From Streptomyces sp. NBC_00083 (lineage in GTDB: Bacteria > Actinomycetota > Actinomycetes > Streptomycetales > Streptomycetaceae): a stretch of 64,000 bases of DNA. The translations under genes were made by a program, and so were the position numbers. Positions 8,263 through 16,743 of this stretch are shown here, in pieces; within the stretch, counting starts at the first letter, position 1, and each line of letters starts with the position of its first letter. The notes beneath the pieces were generated by a model that was given only the letters and a program-made list of their open reading frames with translations, made no database searches and was not told the DNA's origin. The stretch is from positions 806,001 to 870,000 of the forward strand of contig NZ_JAPELY010000002.1 of the NCBI RefSeq assembly GCF_026343295.1, in the 5' to 3' direction.

Positions 8263-9432
8263 ATGTCCGGCGCCTTCGACGCGTACCGCAGATCCCAAGT
8301 GGCGATCGCGGCCCTGTTCTGTTGTCTCGGCTTCCAGTACGCCACATGGGTCTCGCGGATCCCCGCGCTGAAGACGAGGCTCGACCTGTCCGAGGCGGAG
8401 CTGGGGCTGCTCCTCATGGTCTGCGGGGCCGGCGCGGCGGTCTCCTTCCCGCTGGTGGCGATCCTGACCAGACGGCTGGGCTCCCGGCGCCTGGCGATCC
8501 TCTCCGCGCTGGGCCTCGGCGCGGTCCTCCTCGCGCTCTCGGTCACGCCGGACTACCCGGTCACGCTGCTCATCGTCTTCTGCGACGGGGTCGCGGTGGG
8601 CTGTCTGAACGTCGCGATGAACGCGCAGGCGGCGGCCCTTGAGGTGAAGTACCGGCGGACGACGATGGCCCGCATGCACGCCACGTTCAGCGCGGGGTCG
8701 CTGTTCGCGGCGCTGCTCGCGTCCGGCGTGACCTCGCTGTCCTCGGCCCTGCCGGCGCATTTCGCCACGGCGACGGTGCTGGTCGTGCTGCTGGTGCTCG
8801 GCGCGCGCGGAGGCCTGCTGTCGGAGGCTCCCGAGCCCGACCGGCAGGACGAGCCCGCCGCACCGAAGCGGCGCGGCCTCACGCTCCCCACCCGGGTGAC
8901 GATCTGGATGGGCCTGGCGATGGCGTTCGGCACGGTGACCGAGGGCGCCATGAACGACTGGTCGGCGCTCTACCTGAAGGACACCGCGGGCGCGGCGGCG
9001 GAGCTGGCCCCGCTGGGCATCGCGGTCGTCTCGGTGATGATGGTGCTCGCCCGGATCTTCGCGGACGGGTGGCGCACGAAGTGGGGCGACGACCGCATCG
9101 TGCGGGCGGGCAGCGCGCTGGCCGGAACGGGTCTCGCGCTCGCCCTGCTCGCCGGGGGAGTGGTGCCGGCGCTGATCGGGTTCGCCTGCGTGGGGCTCGG
9201 CATCGCGGCGGTGACACCCTGCGTGTACGTGGCCGCCGCCCGCCAGGGCCCGGACGCGCTGGCGCTGGTCGCGGCGCTGGGCACGACGGGGTTGCTGGCG
9301 GGGCCGGCGGTGATCGGGTTCATCGCGAACGGGTCGAGTCTGGCGTGGGGGATGGGGGCGGTGGCGGCATCGGCCCTGGTGGTCTCCCTGTGCGCGACCC
9401 AGATCCGCTTCCCGGCGCTGACAGAGGCGTAG
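8263..9432 (+). CDS. MFS transporter, probable exporter
   Basis: 389 aa with about 12 hydrophobic segments. It begins 6 nt after the acyltransferase stop and has the MFS loop-2 motif in altered form (TRRLGSRRLAI). It resembles the YbjJ/fucose-permease-like group of bacterial MFS proteins. The co-oriented, nearly contiguous position suggests it exports the product of the four genes before it. It might instead belong to the ancestral das-nag neighbourhood and have been joined by the cassette. Substrate unknown. Confidence 0.8.
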   Translation: MSGAFDAYRRSQVAIAALFCCLGFQYATWVSRIPALKTRLDLSEAELGLLLMVCGAGAAVSFPLVAILTRRLGSRRLAILSALGLGAVLLALSVTPDYPVTLLIVFCDGVAVGCLNVAMNAQAAALEVKYRRTTMARMHATFSAGSLFAALLASGVTSLSSALPAHFATATVLVVLLVLGARGGLLSEAPEPDRQDEPAAPKRRGLTLPTRVTIWMGLAMAFGTVTEGAMNDWSALYLKDTAGAAAELAPLGIAVVSVMMVLARIFADGWRTKWGDDRIVRAGSALAGTGLALALLAGGVVPALIGFACVGLGIAAVTPCVYVAAARQGPDALALVAALGTTGLLAGPAVIGFIANGSSLAWGMGAVAASALVVSLCATQIRFPALTEA

Positions 9433-10056
9433 CCCTTCGGCGGGCGGCTCGGCGGGGTTGGCGTTCCGGCCTGCGGCGGGTGGCTCGTCATGGGGTTGCA
9501 CCCCGGCCTGCGGCGGGTGGCTGCCCGGCCGGGGCAGCGCCGTCGCGCCCCGGCCCGCAGCGGTCGGGGTGCGCGCAGTTCCCCGCGCCCCTATGGGTCC
9601 GGTGTTGCCTGTGGGCCGTGGTGGGTTGCTCGCGCAGTTCCCCGCGCCCCTGGCGGGGCTGGGGGCGGGCGATGTTGTGCAGATGCGCACCATGGGGCCG
9701 GGTGGCAGCGCCCTGAAGGGGCGCGGGGAACTGCGCGATCAGCCAGGGACGGCCTGAGGCCGACGGACAGCCTCCGCGCGGAGCGCGGTCTTGTGGCCCG
9801 CAGGTCATGGACGAGCCCGTGCGGGCAGGGCGCTTTGGGGGCGCGGGGAACTGCGCGAGCAACCAGCGACGCCCCGCACCTGACCGACGACCCCCGCGCG
9901 CAGCGCGGTGTGCTGGGGCGGCGGGGAGCTGAGCGAGCACCCCACCCGTCACCCCCACCCGCAGCCGAACGCACGCGCCCGACGCACAACCCGGCACCGC
10001 AAGGGGCGCGGGGAACTGCGCAGAGCGCACCCCCACACCCTCACACCCGCCGCGCG
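9433..10056. repeat. gene-free cluster of Streptomyces intergenic repeats
   Basis: No plausible gene in these 620 nt. At least five good copies of GGGGCGCGGGGAACTGCGCG are present: forward at about 9717-9737, 9837-9857 and 10002-10021, reverse at 9572-9592 and 9631-9651. One decayed copy lies near 9916. They are separated by variable spacers with GGCCTGCGGCGGGTGGCTG-like direct repeats near 9467 and 9507. Forward and reverse copies could pair into long hairpins between the convergent MFS and nagB genes, so they may act as transcription ends. Confidence 0.75.
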
Positions 10057-10842
10057 CTAAAGCCCCTGCCACACCGGCTTGTTGGCGAACGTGTGCCGGA
10101 AGTAGGGCGCAAGCTTCAGCTTCGACGCCGCCGCCTCGTCCACGACGACCGTCGCGTGCCGGTGCAGCTGAAGCGCCGACGCCGGCACCACCGCGGCCAC
10201 CGGCCCCTCCACGGTCTGGGCCACCGCCTCCGCCTTGCCCTCACCCGTCGCGAGCAGCACCAGGTGCCGGGCCTCCAGGATCGTGCCGATGCCCTGCGTG
10301 ATCACGTGGTGCGGCACCTGGTCGATGTCGTCGTCGAAGAAGCGCGCGTTGTCGACCCGGGTCTGCTCGGTCAGCGTCTTGATCCGGGTGCGGGAGGCGA
10401 TGGAGGAGCAGGGCTCGTTGAACCCGATGTGCCCGTCGGTGCCGATGCCCAGGATCTGGAGGTCGACCCCGCCCGCGGAGGCGAGCGCGAGGTCGTACGC
10501 CTCGCACGCCGCCTGGACGTCCTCGGCGGAGCCGTCGGGACCGATGAAGGAGTCGGCGCCGAGCCCGAGCGGCTCGACCACCTGGCGGATCACCGTGGCC
10601 CGGTAGGACTCGGGGTGCCCGGCGGGCAGTCCGACGTACTCGTCGAGCTGGCAGACACGGGCCTGCGAGACATCCACGTCACCGGCGGAGACCTTGGCGG
10701 TCAGCGCGTCGTAGATCGGGATCGGGGTCGATCCGGTGGCCACGCCGAGCAGCGCGTCGGGCTTGCGACGCCAGAGGGCGGCGATCGACTCCGCGATGAG
10801 CTCGCCGCCTGCCTTGGCGTCCGGGACGATGACAACTTCCAC
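10057..10842 (-). CDS. nagB: glucosamine-6-phosphate deaminase
   Basis: 261 aa, GTG start. Converts glucosamine-6-phosphate to fructose-6-phosphate and ammonia, the last step that sends GlcNAc into glycolysis. Family features: GVATGSTP near the N-terminus (phosphate loop), QLDEYVGLP, and ILGIGTDGHIGFNEP with the catalytic Asp/His region. Full length for the family. A near-perfect DasR operator lies 41 nt upstream of the start, so it should be repressed by DasR until glucosamine-6-phosphate rises. It is convergent with the PhyH-MFS cassette, which separates it from the das genes. Confidence 0.95.
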   Translation of the reverse strand: MEVVIVPDAKAGGELIAESIAALWRRKPDALLGVATGSTPIPIYDALTAKVSAGDVDVSQARVCQLDEYVGLPAGHPESYRATVIRQVVEPLGLGADSFIGPDGSAEDVQAACEAYDLALASAGGVDLQILGIGTDGHIGFNEPCSSIASRTRIKTLTEQTRVDNARFFDDDIDQVPHHVITQGIGTILEARHLVLLATGEGKAEAVAQTVEGPVAAVVPASALQLHRHATVVVDEAAASKLKLAPYFRHTFANKPVWQGL

Positions 10843-10882
10843 GAGGGCCTGCCGATCTGGAGACGTGAAACTACAACGGACG

Positions 10883-10894
10883 TGGTATAGACCA
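10883..10894 (-). promoter_or_regulatory. DasR operator (dre) of nagB
   Basis: TGGTATAGACCA is an almost perfect palindrome matching the DasR core TGGTCTAGACCA, about 40 nt upstream of the nagB start. This is the clearest DasR site in the window. Confidence 0.85.
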
Positions 10895-10899
10895 ATCTA

Positions 10900-11647
10900 G
10901 CAGAGTGACGCCCCGCTCGCCGGGCCGTCCCGGCCCCCTCCCATGGTCAACCGCCCGGGTTACGGGAACGCATACGGAGACACCCATTAGGAGACACACC
11001 AGAGGACCCCGCCCCTCGCTCTTCCGGGCACGGGGAGCTCCCGCGCAGGGGAAAGCACTCTGCACGGGAGCCCCCCCCCGGCACCCGCGGCCACCCCCCG
11101 AAACCCCCCGGAGCCAGCAGACCACCAACCAAGGAAGGCCCCACAACGGAAGGCCCCCGCCACGGCGAGGCCCCGGCACGGCGAGGCCCCCGGCACCGGA
11201 GAGGCCCCCAGCGTCGGGATGGCGCCGGGCACGGGAAGCGCCCGGCGCCGGAAGGCGGTCCCGCCCGGGAACCCCTAGGCTCCAGCAGCCCAGTCCGCTA
11301 CGGAAGGCCTACCGCCACGGAGAGGCCCCGGCATCGAAAGGACGCCCCGCGCGGGAAGGCCACCTGGTGCCAGCCGGGCATCCACCACGGAAGGCCCCCC
11401 GCTACGGAAGGCCTACCGCCGCGCAGAGGCCCCGGCACCGGAGGGGCCCCGGTCGTAGAGGCCCTGGCATCGAAGGGCCCCCGGTCGTAGAGGCCCCGGC
11501 ATCGGAAGCCCCCGGCACCGAGAGGCCCCCGGCATCGGGACCACCCCCGGCACCGGAGGGGCCCCCGGTATCGGGACCACCCCCGGTGCCGGAAGCCCCC
11601 GGTGCCGGAAGGTCGCCCCGCACGGATCGACCTCGCCGCCCGCCGCC
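10900..11647. repeat. GC-rich degenerate repeat array
   Basis: Roughly 750 nt with no credible gene. From about 11130 to 11620 the sequence is a degenerate tandem array built on units like GGCCCCCGGCACCGGAAG, with CTACGGAAGGCCTACCGCC occurring at about 11300 and 11402. Long open frames cross it on both strands, but they translate to Pro/Gly/Arg low complexity and have no codon-position bias. It separates the nagB promoter from the SDR gene. Confidence 0.6.
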
Positions 11648-12400
11648 CTAGGCGATCGCTCCGCCCGTCGTGTCGAGCCACTGCCCCGTGATCCAGCGCG
11701 CGTCGTCCGAGGCGAGGAACGCCACCACGTCCGCGATGTCGGACGGCTCGCCGACCCGGCCCAGGGGGGACATCGCGGCCGTCGCCGCCCGTGCCCGGTC
11801 GTCGGCGCGCAGCCAGTCCGCGTTGATGTCCGTGTCGACGACCCCGGGCGCCACCGAGTTGACCGTGATTCCGCGCGGCCCGAGGAGCTTGGACAGGTTC
11901 CGGGTGAGCACGTCGAGCGCGCCCTTGGTCATGGAGTACGTAAGGGTCTGCGGCATCATCGCCGCGCGCGCGAGCCCGCTGGAGACGTTGACGACGCGGC
12001 CGCCCTCGCGCAGCCGGCTCAGACCCTGCTGCGTCACGAAGAACGGCGCCTTGGTGTTGACCGCGAAGAACCGGTCGTACGTCTCCTCGGAGACCTCCCC
12101 GAACGGCACCGGCCACCCGATGCCCGCGTTGTTGACCAGGATGTCGACCCCGTCGGCCTGCCGGTCGAAGGCCTCCCACAGCCCCGCCGCGTCCCCCGGG
12201 ACCCCCAGTTCCTGCCCGATGGCGAACGCCGAGCCGCCCGCCGCCTCGATGGCCGCGACCGTCTCCTTCGCCGCCACCTCGTTCGTGGCGTAGTGCACGC
12301 CCACCCGCGCCCCGTCCCGGCCGAGCCGCTCGGCGATGCCCCGGCCGATGCCCCTGCTTGCGCCCGTGACCAGCGCCGTCTTTCCGTCGAGCGAGCCCAT
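11648..12400 (-). CDS. SDR family oxidoreductase
   Basis: 250 aa classical short-chain dehydrogenase/reductase, NAD(P)-dependent. Cofactor loop TGASRGIGRGIAERL starts near residue 13. NNAGIG is in the middle. The catalytic pair is seen in TYSMTKGALDVLTRN (Tyr-x3-Lys) after Ser in VVNVSSGLA. The C-terminus ends with ITGQWLDTTGGAIA, typical of FabG-like enzymes. Upstream in-frame codons to 12463 run through the operator, so the ATG after GGAAGGGG is preferred. It is divergent from a TetR gene and likely its target. Substrate unknown. Confidence 0.9.
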   Translation of the reverse strand: MGSLDGKTALVTGASRGIGRGIAERLGRDGARVGVHYATNEVAAKETVAAIEAAGGSAFAIGQELGVPGDAAGLWEAFDRQADGVDILVNNAGIGWPVPFGEVSEETYDRFFAVNTKAPFFVTQQGLSRLREGGRVVNVSSGLARAAMMPQTLTYSMTKGALDVLTRNLSKLLGPRGITVNSVAPGVVDTDINADWLRADDRARAATAAMSPLGRVGEPSDIADVVAFLASDDARWITGQWLDTTGGAIA

Positions 12401-12430
12401 GGCCGCGCCCCTTCCACCCCGATGCATTAT

Positions 12431-12480
12431 GTAGCGGTCGCTACGGAAAGAAACGTAACACATTCTTTAGTGAGCGCTAC
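12431..12480. promoter_or_regulatory. probable TetR operator in SDR/tetR divergent promoter
   Basis: GTAGCG-GT-CGCTAC (12431-12444) is a perfect inverted repeat, and TGAGCGCTAC (12471-12480) repeats one half in the same spacer. The 100-nt region drives SDR leftward and tetR rightward. The position, symmetry and divergent layout fit autoregulation by the adjacent TetR protein. Confidence 0.65.
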
Positions 12481-12503
12481 AGAAGTGGGGTAGGATGGGC
12501 GGC

Positions 12504-13115
12504 ATGGCGACGAAGCAGCGCGGGCGGCCTCGCTCGTTCGACCGGGACACGGCTCTTGAGCAGGCCACGATGGAGTTCTGGCGGAGGGGTTACGAGGTGA
12601 CGTCCGTCGCCGACCTGACCCGGGTCATGGGCATCGGCGCGCCCAGCCTGTACGCGGCCTTCGGCGACAAGCAGACCCTCTTCGAGGAGGTGGTCCGCGG
12701 ATATCAGGCGACCCACGGGGCCTTCGCGACGCGAGCGCTCACCGAGGAGCCGACCGCGCGCGAGGCCGTCGCCCGCCTGCTGCGCGAGGCCGCCGCCGAG
12801 TTCACCGACCCGGCGCACCCCTATGGCTGCTTGGTGATCGGCGCCGCAGCCAACTGCACCACCGAAGCCGTCAGCGCCGCCCTGCGCGATCAGCGCACCG
12901 CCGGCCTCGACGCGATCGAGAGCCGGATCGCCGCCGACACGGCGGCGCACCGCCTGCCCGGCTCCACCGACGCCGCCGCGCTCGCCAGGTTCGTCGCCAC
13001 GGTCTTCCAGGGCATGTCCCAACAGGCCCGCGACGGGGCCACCCGTGTCGATCTCGAAGCAGTCGCCGAGACGGCCATGGCGGTCTGGCCCGAGGAGCCG
13101 ACGCCGTCCCGCTGA
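12504..13115 (+). CDS. TetR/AcrR family transcriptional regulator
   Basis: 203 aa from the ATG at 12504 (an ATG at 12495 would add three residues). The N-terminal helix-turn-helix is clear: GYEVTSVADLTRVMGIGAPSLYAAFGDKQTLF, covering about residues 28-60. The C-terminal ligand domain has a Cys-Leu-Val-Ile-Gly segment (PYGCLVIGAAANCTTE). Probably represses itself and the divergent SDR through the palindromes between them. Ligand unknown; SDR/TetR pairs often sense the SDR's substrate. Confidence 0.88.
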   Translation: MATKQRGRPRSFDRDTALEQATMEFWRRGYEVTSVADLTRVMGIGAPSLYAAFGDKQTLFEEVVRGYQATHGAFATRALTEEPTAREAVARLLREAAAEFTDPAHPYGCLVIGAAANCTTEAVSAALRDQRTAGLDAIESRIAADTAAHRLPGSTDAAALARFVATVFQGMSQQARDGATRVDLEAVAETAMAVWPEEPTPSR

Positions 13116-13177
13116 GGGTTGCGTCCCGGGTGTGGGCACGGAATATTGCGTCGTGCACATGGATGGACATGGCAGAA

Positions 13178-13235
13178 TGGTCTAGTCCACAATGAGCACA
13201 ACAGACTTCCGCCCACCCCGCACAGGCGGGCGGAA
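13178..13235 (+). promoter_or_regulatory. dre-like site and leader hairpin upstream of the sensor kinase
   Basis: TGGTCTAGTCCA (13178-13189) is identical to the 12-nt core of the site at 3737-3748 and resembles chitinase-type DasR operators. Just after it, TTCCGCCC (13207-13214) and GGGCGGAA (13228-13235) form an 8-bp hairpin. The 300-nt gap between tetR and the kinase holds no gene. The dre could give DasR control of the kinase, or could be a chance match. Confidence 0.4.
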
Positions 13236-13418
13236 CCGAGGCCCCGGCGCTCTCTGCCCTGACCGCGCCGTGACCTCTCTTTGAAGGCCGGGGGGACCGC
13301 ACACCCGTCGGCCGGCAACCGGGCTGCGGTGCCCGGACGGGTCGAGGGTCCCGTCCCGGCGCCGCGGCCCGCAGTCATTTCCGCCGGTGGACGCGGGTAC
13401 GCTCGCACCGTGCCCTCC

Positions 13419-14885
13419 ATGAACGACCTCGTACGCCAGCACACCGCTCTGAGTGAGTCCGACCTCGAGTGGCTCCATCTGCTGGTCTCGGAGTGGCAGC
13501 TGCTCTCCGACCTCTCCTTCGCCGACCTCGTCCTGTGGGTGCCCACCCTGGACGGCACCCGCTACGTGTCGGTCGCGCAGATGCGGCCCAACACCGGCCC
13601 CACCTCCTACCAGGACGACATGGTCGGCCACCTCGTCCCGCGCGGCCGGCGCCCGCTGCTCGATGCCGCGCTCGACGAGGGCCGCATCGTGCGCGAGGGA
13701 GACCCGGAGTGGCGCGAGGAGGTCCCGGTACGCGTCGAGTCGATCCCGGTGCGCCGGGAAGGGCGGGTCCTCGGCGTCATCGCGCGGAACACCAACCTGC
13801 TCACTGTCCGTACACCCTCGCGGCTCGAACTGACCTATCTCCAGTCCGCGTCCGACCTCGCGCAGATGATCGCCGCCGGGTCCTTCCCGTTCCCCGGCCA
13901 GCAGGTCGACATGGACGCCTCGCCGCGCGCCGGTGACGGTCTGATCAGGCTCGACGCGGACGGCATCGTCCAGTACGCCTCGCCCAACGCGCTCTCCGCC
14001 TACCACCGGCTCGGCCTCGCCTCCGACCTCGTCGGCCAGCACCTGGGCCAGCTCACCGCCGACCTCGCGCCGTCGCGCGGCCCGGTGGACGAGTCAATCG
14101 CCAAGCTCGCCAGCGGCTACGCGCCCCGCGAGGCCGAGGTCGAGGGCAACGACGGAGTCATCCAGCTGCGCGCCATCCCGCTCAAGCCGAAGGGGACGCG
14201 CATCGGCTCGCTCGTCCTGCTGCGCGACGTGACCGAACTGCGCCGCCGCGAGCGGGAGTTGATCACCAAGGACGCCACCATCCGGGAGATCCACCACCGG
14301 GTGAAGAACAACCTCCAGACGGTGGCGGCCCTGTTGCGCCTCCAGTCCCGCCGGATGGACTCCGACCAGGGCCGCGAGGCGCTCAACGAGGCGGTCAGGC
14401 GCGTCGGTTCGATCGCGATCGTGCACGAGACGCTGTCCCAGAATCTGGACGAGCGCGTCCAATTCGACGAGATCGCCGACCGGGTGCTCGCCATGGTCGC
14501 CGAGATCTCCCCCGGCAAGATCGACTGCCGTCGCACCGGCCGCTTCGGGATACTCGACGCCGAGGTCGCCACCCCGCTCTCCATGGTCCTGACCGAGGTG
14601 CTCCAGAACGCCCTGGAGCACGCCTTCGTCCCCGGGGACCAGGGCTCGGTCGAGGTCGCGGCCCTGCGCGGCGGCACCCGCGAGGATCCCCGGCTGCTGA
14701 TCACCGTGCGGGACGACGGCCGGGGGCTGCCCGAGGGATTCGACGCGAAGCGCACGGGAAACCTGGGCCTCCAGATCGTACGGACCCTGGTCGAGGGCGA
14801 GTTGGGCGGAAGCTTCGACATGGTGCCGGCGCCCGAGCGCGGCACGAAGGTCGTGCTCGACATCCCGGTGGGCCCCGAGAAGTAA
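13419..14885 (+). CDS. PdtaS-like sensor histidine kinase (HisKA_2)
   Basis: 488 aa; a GTG at 13410 is an alternative start. Soluble kinase with no membrane helix. Residues 1-155 form a GAF-like sensor domain, 170-270 a PAS-like domain, then the HisKA_2 dimer/phosphoacceptor motif HHRVKNNLQ (292-300). A HATPase_c domain follows (VLQNALEHAF N-box, DDGRGLPEGF G1 box, GNLGLQIV G2 box). The layout matches mycobacterial PdtaS, which signals to the RNA-binding ANTAR regulator PdtaR. The wblE gene next door mirrors the PdtaS-WhiB1 adjacency in mycobacteria. Its response regulator is not in this window. Confidence 0.85.
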   Translation: MNDLVRQHTALSESDLEWLHLLVSEWQLLSDLSFADLVLWVPTLDGTRYVSVAQMRPNTGPTSYQDDMVGHLVPRGRRPLLDAALDEGRIVREGDPEWREEVPVRVESIPVRREGRVLGVIARNTNLLTVRTPSRLELTYLQSASDLAQMIAAGSFPFPGQQVDMDASPRAGDGLIRLDADGIVQYASPNALSAYHRLGLASDLVGQHLGQLTADLAPSRGPVDESIAKLASGYAPREAEVEGNDGVIQLRAIPLKPKGTRIGSLVLLRDVTELRRRERELITKDATIREIHHRVKNNLQTVAALLRLQSRRMDSDQGREALNEAVRRVGSIAIVHETLSQNLDERVQFDEIADRVLAMVAEISPGKIDCRRTGRFGILDAEVATPLSMVLTEVLQNALEHAFVPGDQGSVEVAALRGGTREDPRLLITVRDDGRGLPEGFDAKRTGNLGLQIVRTLVEGELGGSFDMVPAPERGTKVVLDIPVGPEK

Positions 14886-14969
14886 CGCGTACCCGAGTTT
14901 CACCGGCGTACGCGGCTTCCTTCACGGCCGACCGGACCCGCCTCGCCCCGCGTCGGCATGCACAGCAGC

Positions 14970-15002
14970 GAGCCCCGAACCGTGCAACACGGTTCGGGGC
15001 TC
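14970..15002. terminator. bidirectional terminator between kinase and wblE
   Basis: Perfect 15-bp inverted repeat (14970-14984 and 14988-15002) with a CAA loop, between two convergent genes. No long T tract on either side, as is usual in Streptomyces. The 100 nt between it and the wblE stop show no further feature. Confidence 0.75.
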
Positions 15003-15103
15003 GAATGCTGTGGGTTTGTTTAACTCTGCGCGCTGCGGCTCGGGGGGCGGTGAGTGCGTACGCTCTGTACGCGCCGCGCCGGGCTAAGGCAGTAAGTGGG
15101 GGC

Positions 15104-15361
15104 TCAGGCGGTCGCGTTGCGCGCCCGGTTGCGAGCGGCACGGCGCTTCATCGCGCGGCGCTCGTCCTCGCTGAGGCCACCCCAGACGCCGGAGTCCTGG
15201 CCGGACTCGAGCGCCCACTGCAGGCACTGCTCCATGACGGGGCAGCGGCGGCAGACGGCCTTGGCTTCCTCGATCTGCAGCAGCGCAGGACCGGTGTTGC
15301 CGATGGGGAAGAACAGCTCGGGGTCTTCCTCACGACAAACGGCGTTGTGACGCCAGTCCAT
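15104..15361 (-). CDS. wblE: WhiB-family iron-sulfur regulator WblE
   Basis: 85 aa, the full WhiB1/WblE length. Four cysteines, Cys9, Cys37, Cys40 and Cys46 (C-x27-C-x2-C-x5-C), bind a [4Fe-4S] cluster. GVWGG (58-62) is the conserved turn, and the basic tail RRAMKRRAARNRARNA contacts DNA. WhiB1-type proteins react with nitric oxide and bind region 4 of the principal sigma factor. It starts at ATG with MDWRHNAVCREED. It is transcribed from its own 320-nt upstream region. Neighbouring PdtaS-like kinase and SigH suggest a stress-response island. Confidence 0.96.
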   Translation of the reverse strand: MDWRHNAVCREEDPELFFPIGNTGPALLQIEEAKAVCRRCPVMEQCLQWALESGQDSGVWGGLSEDERRAMKRRAARNRARNATA

Positions 15362-15655
15362 GGCTGCTACCTCTCTTGGTGTTACGTGCAGGGGGGTGCT
15401 TGTGAATGTGAACGCTTTCACGAATCCCTCAACAAGGGAAGGGCCATCTTCCAGTTGGACTGGTGGTGGTCCTGGTTTTGAGGAGGGGTTCTGGCTTTCA
15501 GTGGAGGCCGGTGTTGCGGGCCGTCCCGATCGCCATGTAGAGATTCGCAAACCTCGGCGGCGGATACAACCCCTTCAGGAAAGTTTTTTTGGATTCCTCG
15601 GTGTCGACTGGGTCACAGTCGTACTTCCATGGGGTGGATGCCAGCCTAAACGTTC

Positions 15656-15684
15656 GAGTGAAAGGACTTTGGGCCCTTCCACTC
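15656..15684 (-). terminator. hairpin at the 3' end of the lipid kinase gene
   Basis: GAGTGAAAGG (15656-15665) pairs with CCTTCCACTC (15675-15684) with one mismatch, and the arm overlaps the kinase stop codon. Probably ends kinase transcription before wblE. The rest of 15362-15655 is the wblE upstream region; an A-rich run on the minus strand lies near 15585, but no certain promoter can be read. Confidence 0.5.
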
Positions 15685-16648
15685 ACACAATCACACGCAG
15701 TGCACGGCGTACGCCTGTGAACGCGACGCTAGTACGCAGGCCCAGGTGGTCACCGTCCATCTGGAACGGGAGCGGGGCCTTGGAATGCAAGGTGAAGTCC
15801 GTCAAGTCGTGCAGTGATACGGCGTGCTTGCCGTGCGGACCGCGATCCGGCGTGGAAGTGAGCAGCTGGGTCGCGTATCGCGTCGCCGACGGAGTGGTCA
15901 TCCGGGTCAGCGCCAGGACGTCCAGGGCCGCGTCGAAGGAGGCGTCCGGAGACGCGTACAGCGGACGATTGCCCAGGTAGGTGTAGGGGGAGGTGTTGCA
16001 GACTATCGACAGGACGAGGTCCTCGACCGTCTCTCCGTCCGGCCGCTCCAGCGTGATCTGGCCGTGTCTGCGGTGGGACTCGCCGAAGAACTGACGCGCC
16101 ACCTGGCGCAAATAGAGGGCGTGCGTCGAGCGCTTTCCGCGCTCCCGCTGCTGTTCGACCCGGCCCACCACGCCCGCGTCGAATCCGAACCCGGCACAGA
16201 AAGTGAACCAGCGTTCGGGAACGCCCTCGTCGATGCTGCCCGGCACCCCGGAGGCGAGACCGAGGCTCACCGTCCGGCTCCGCTTCTCGCGGAGCGCGTC
16301 CAGAATGACACCGGTCGACTCCACAGCGTCATTGGGGAGGCCGAGCGCGCGCGCGAACACATTGGTCGAGCCGCCGGGGACCACCGCGAATTCCGGGAGT
16401 TCGGGGCTGGGGCCGTTGTGCAGCAGGCCGTTCACGACCTCGTTGACCGTACCGTCACCGCCGAGCGCCACCACGAGATCGATGTCACTGCTCTCGGCGG
16501 CCCGCCGCCCGAGGTCCTTGGCGTGCCCCCGGTACTCGGTGGTCACCGCCTCCAGCTTCATCTCGCTGGCCAGGGCGTGGAGCAGGACGTCACGCGTGCG
16601 CGCACTGGTGGTGGTAGCCGCCGGGTTGACCACGAGAAGTGCACGCAT
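15683..16648 (-). CDS. diacylglycerol/lipid kinase family protein
   Basis: 321 aa. ATP-dependent lipid kinase of the DgkB/YegS/LCB5 type. The signature GGDGTVNEVVNGLL is near residue 65, the N-terminus has VVNPAA, and GGSTNVFARALGLP follows. C-terminal half forms the second beta domain (DALLDVLAL-like strand, MDGDHLG near the end). Cytoplasmic; probably phosphorylates diacylglycerol or a related lipid for phospholipid turnover. The ATG lies 95 nt from the divergent membrane-protein start. Confidence 0.9.
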   Translation of the reverse strand: MRALLVVNPAATTTSARTRDVLLHALASEMKLEAVTTEYRGHAKDLGRRAAESSDIDLVVALGGDGTVNEVVNGLLHNGPSPELPEFAVVPGGSTNVFARALGLPNDAVESTGVILDALREKRSRTVSLGLASGVPGSIDEGVPERWFTFCAGFGFDAGVVGRVEQQRERGKRSTHALYLRQVARQFFGESHRRHGQITLERPDGETVEDLVLSIVCNTSPYTYLGNRPLYASPDASFDAALDVLALTRMTTPSATRYATQLLTSTPDRGPHGKHAVSLHDLTDFTLHSKAPLPFQMDGDHLGLRTSVAFTGVRRALRVIV

Positions 16649-16743
16649 GGGCGCCAGACTACCTACCGGGGGGTACCGGGGCGCACCTGGGCCGGGACCG
16701 CCCGCCCCGGGGCGGGCCCCGTCGTGCGGGCTACCCTGGCCGG

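Noticed and set aside
10905..11651. 248-codon Pro-rich frame on the plus strand
   Set aside because: It only reads the degenerate repeat array, without codon bias or a ribosome site.
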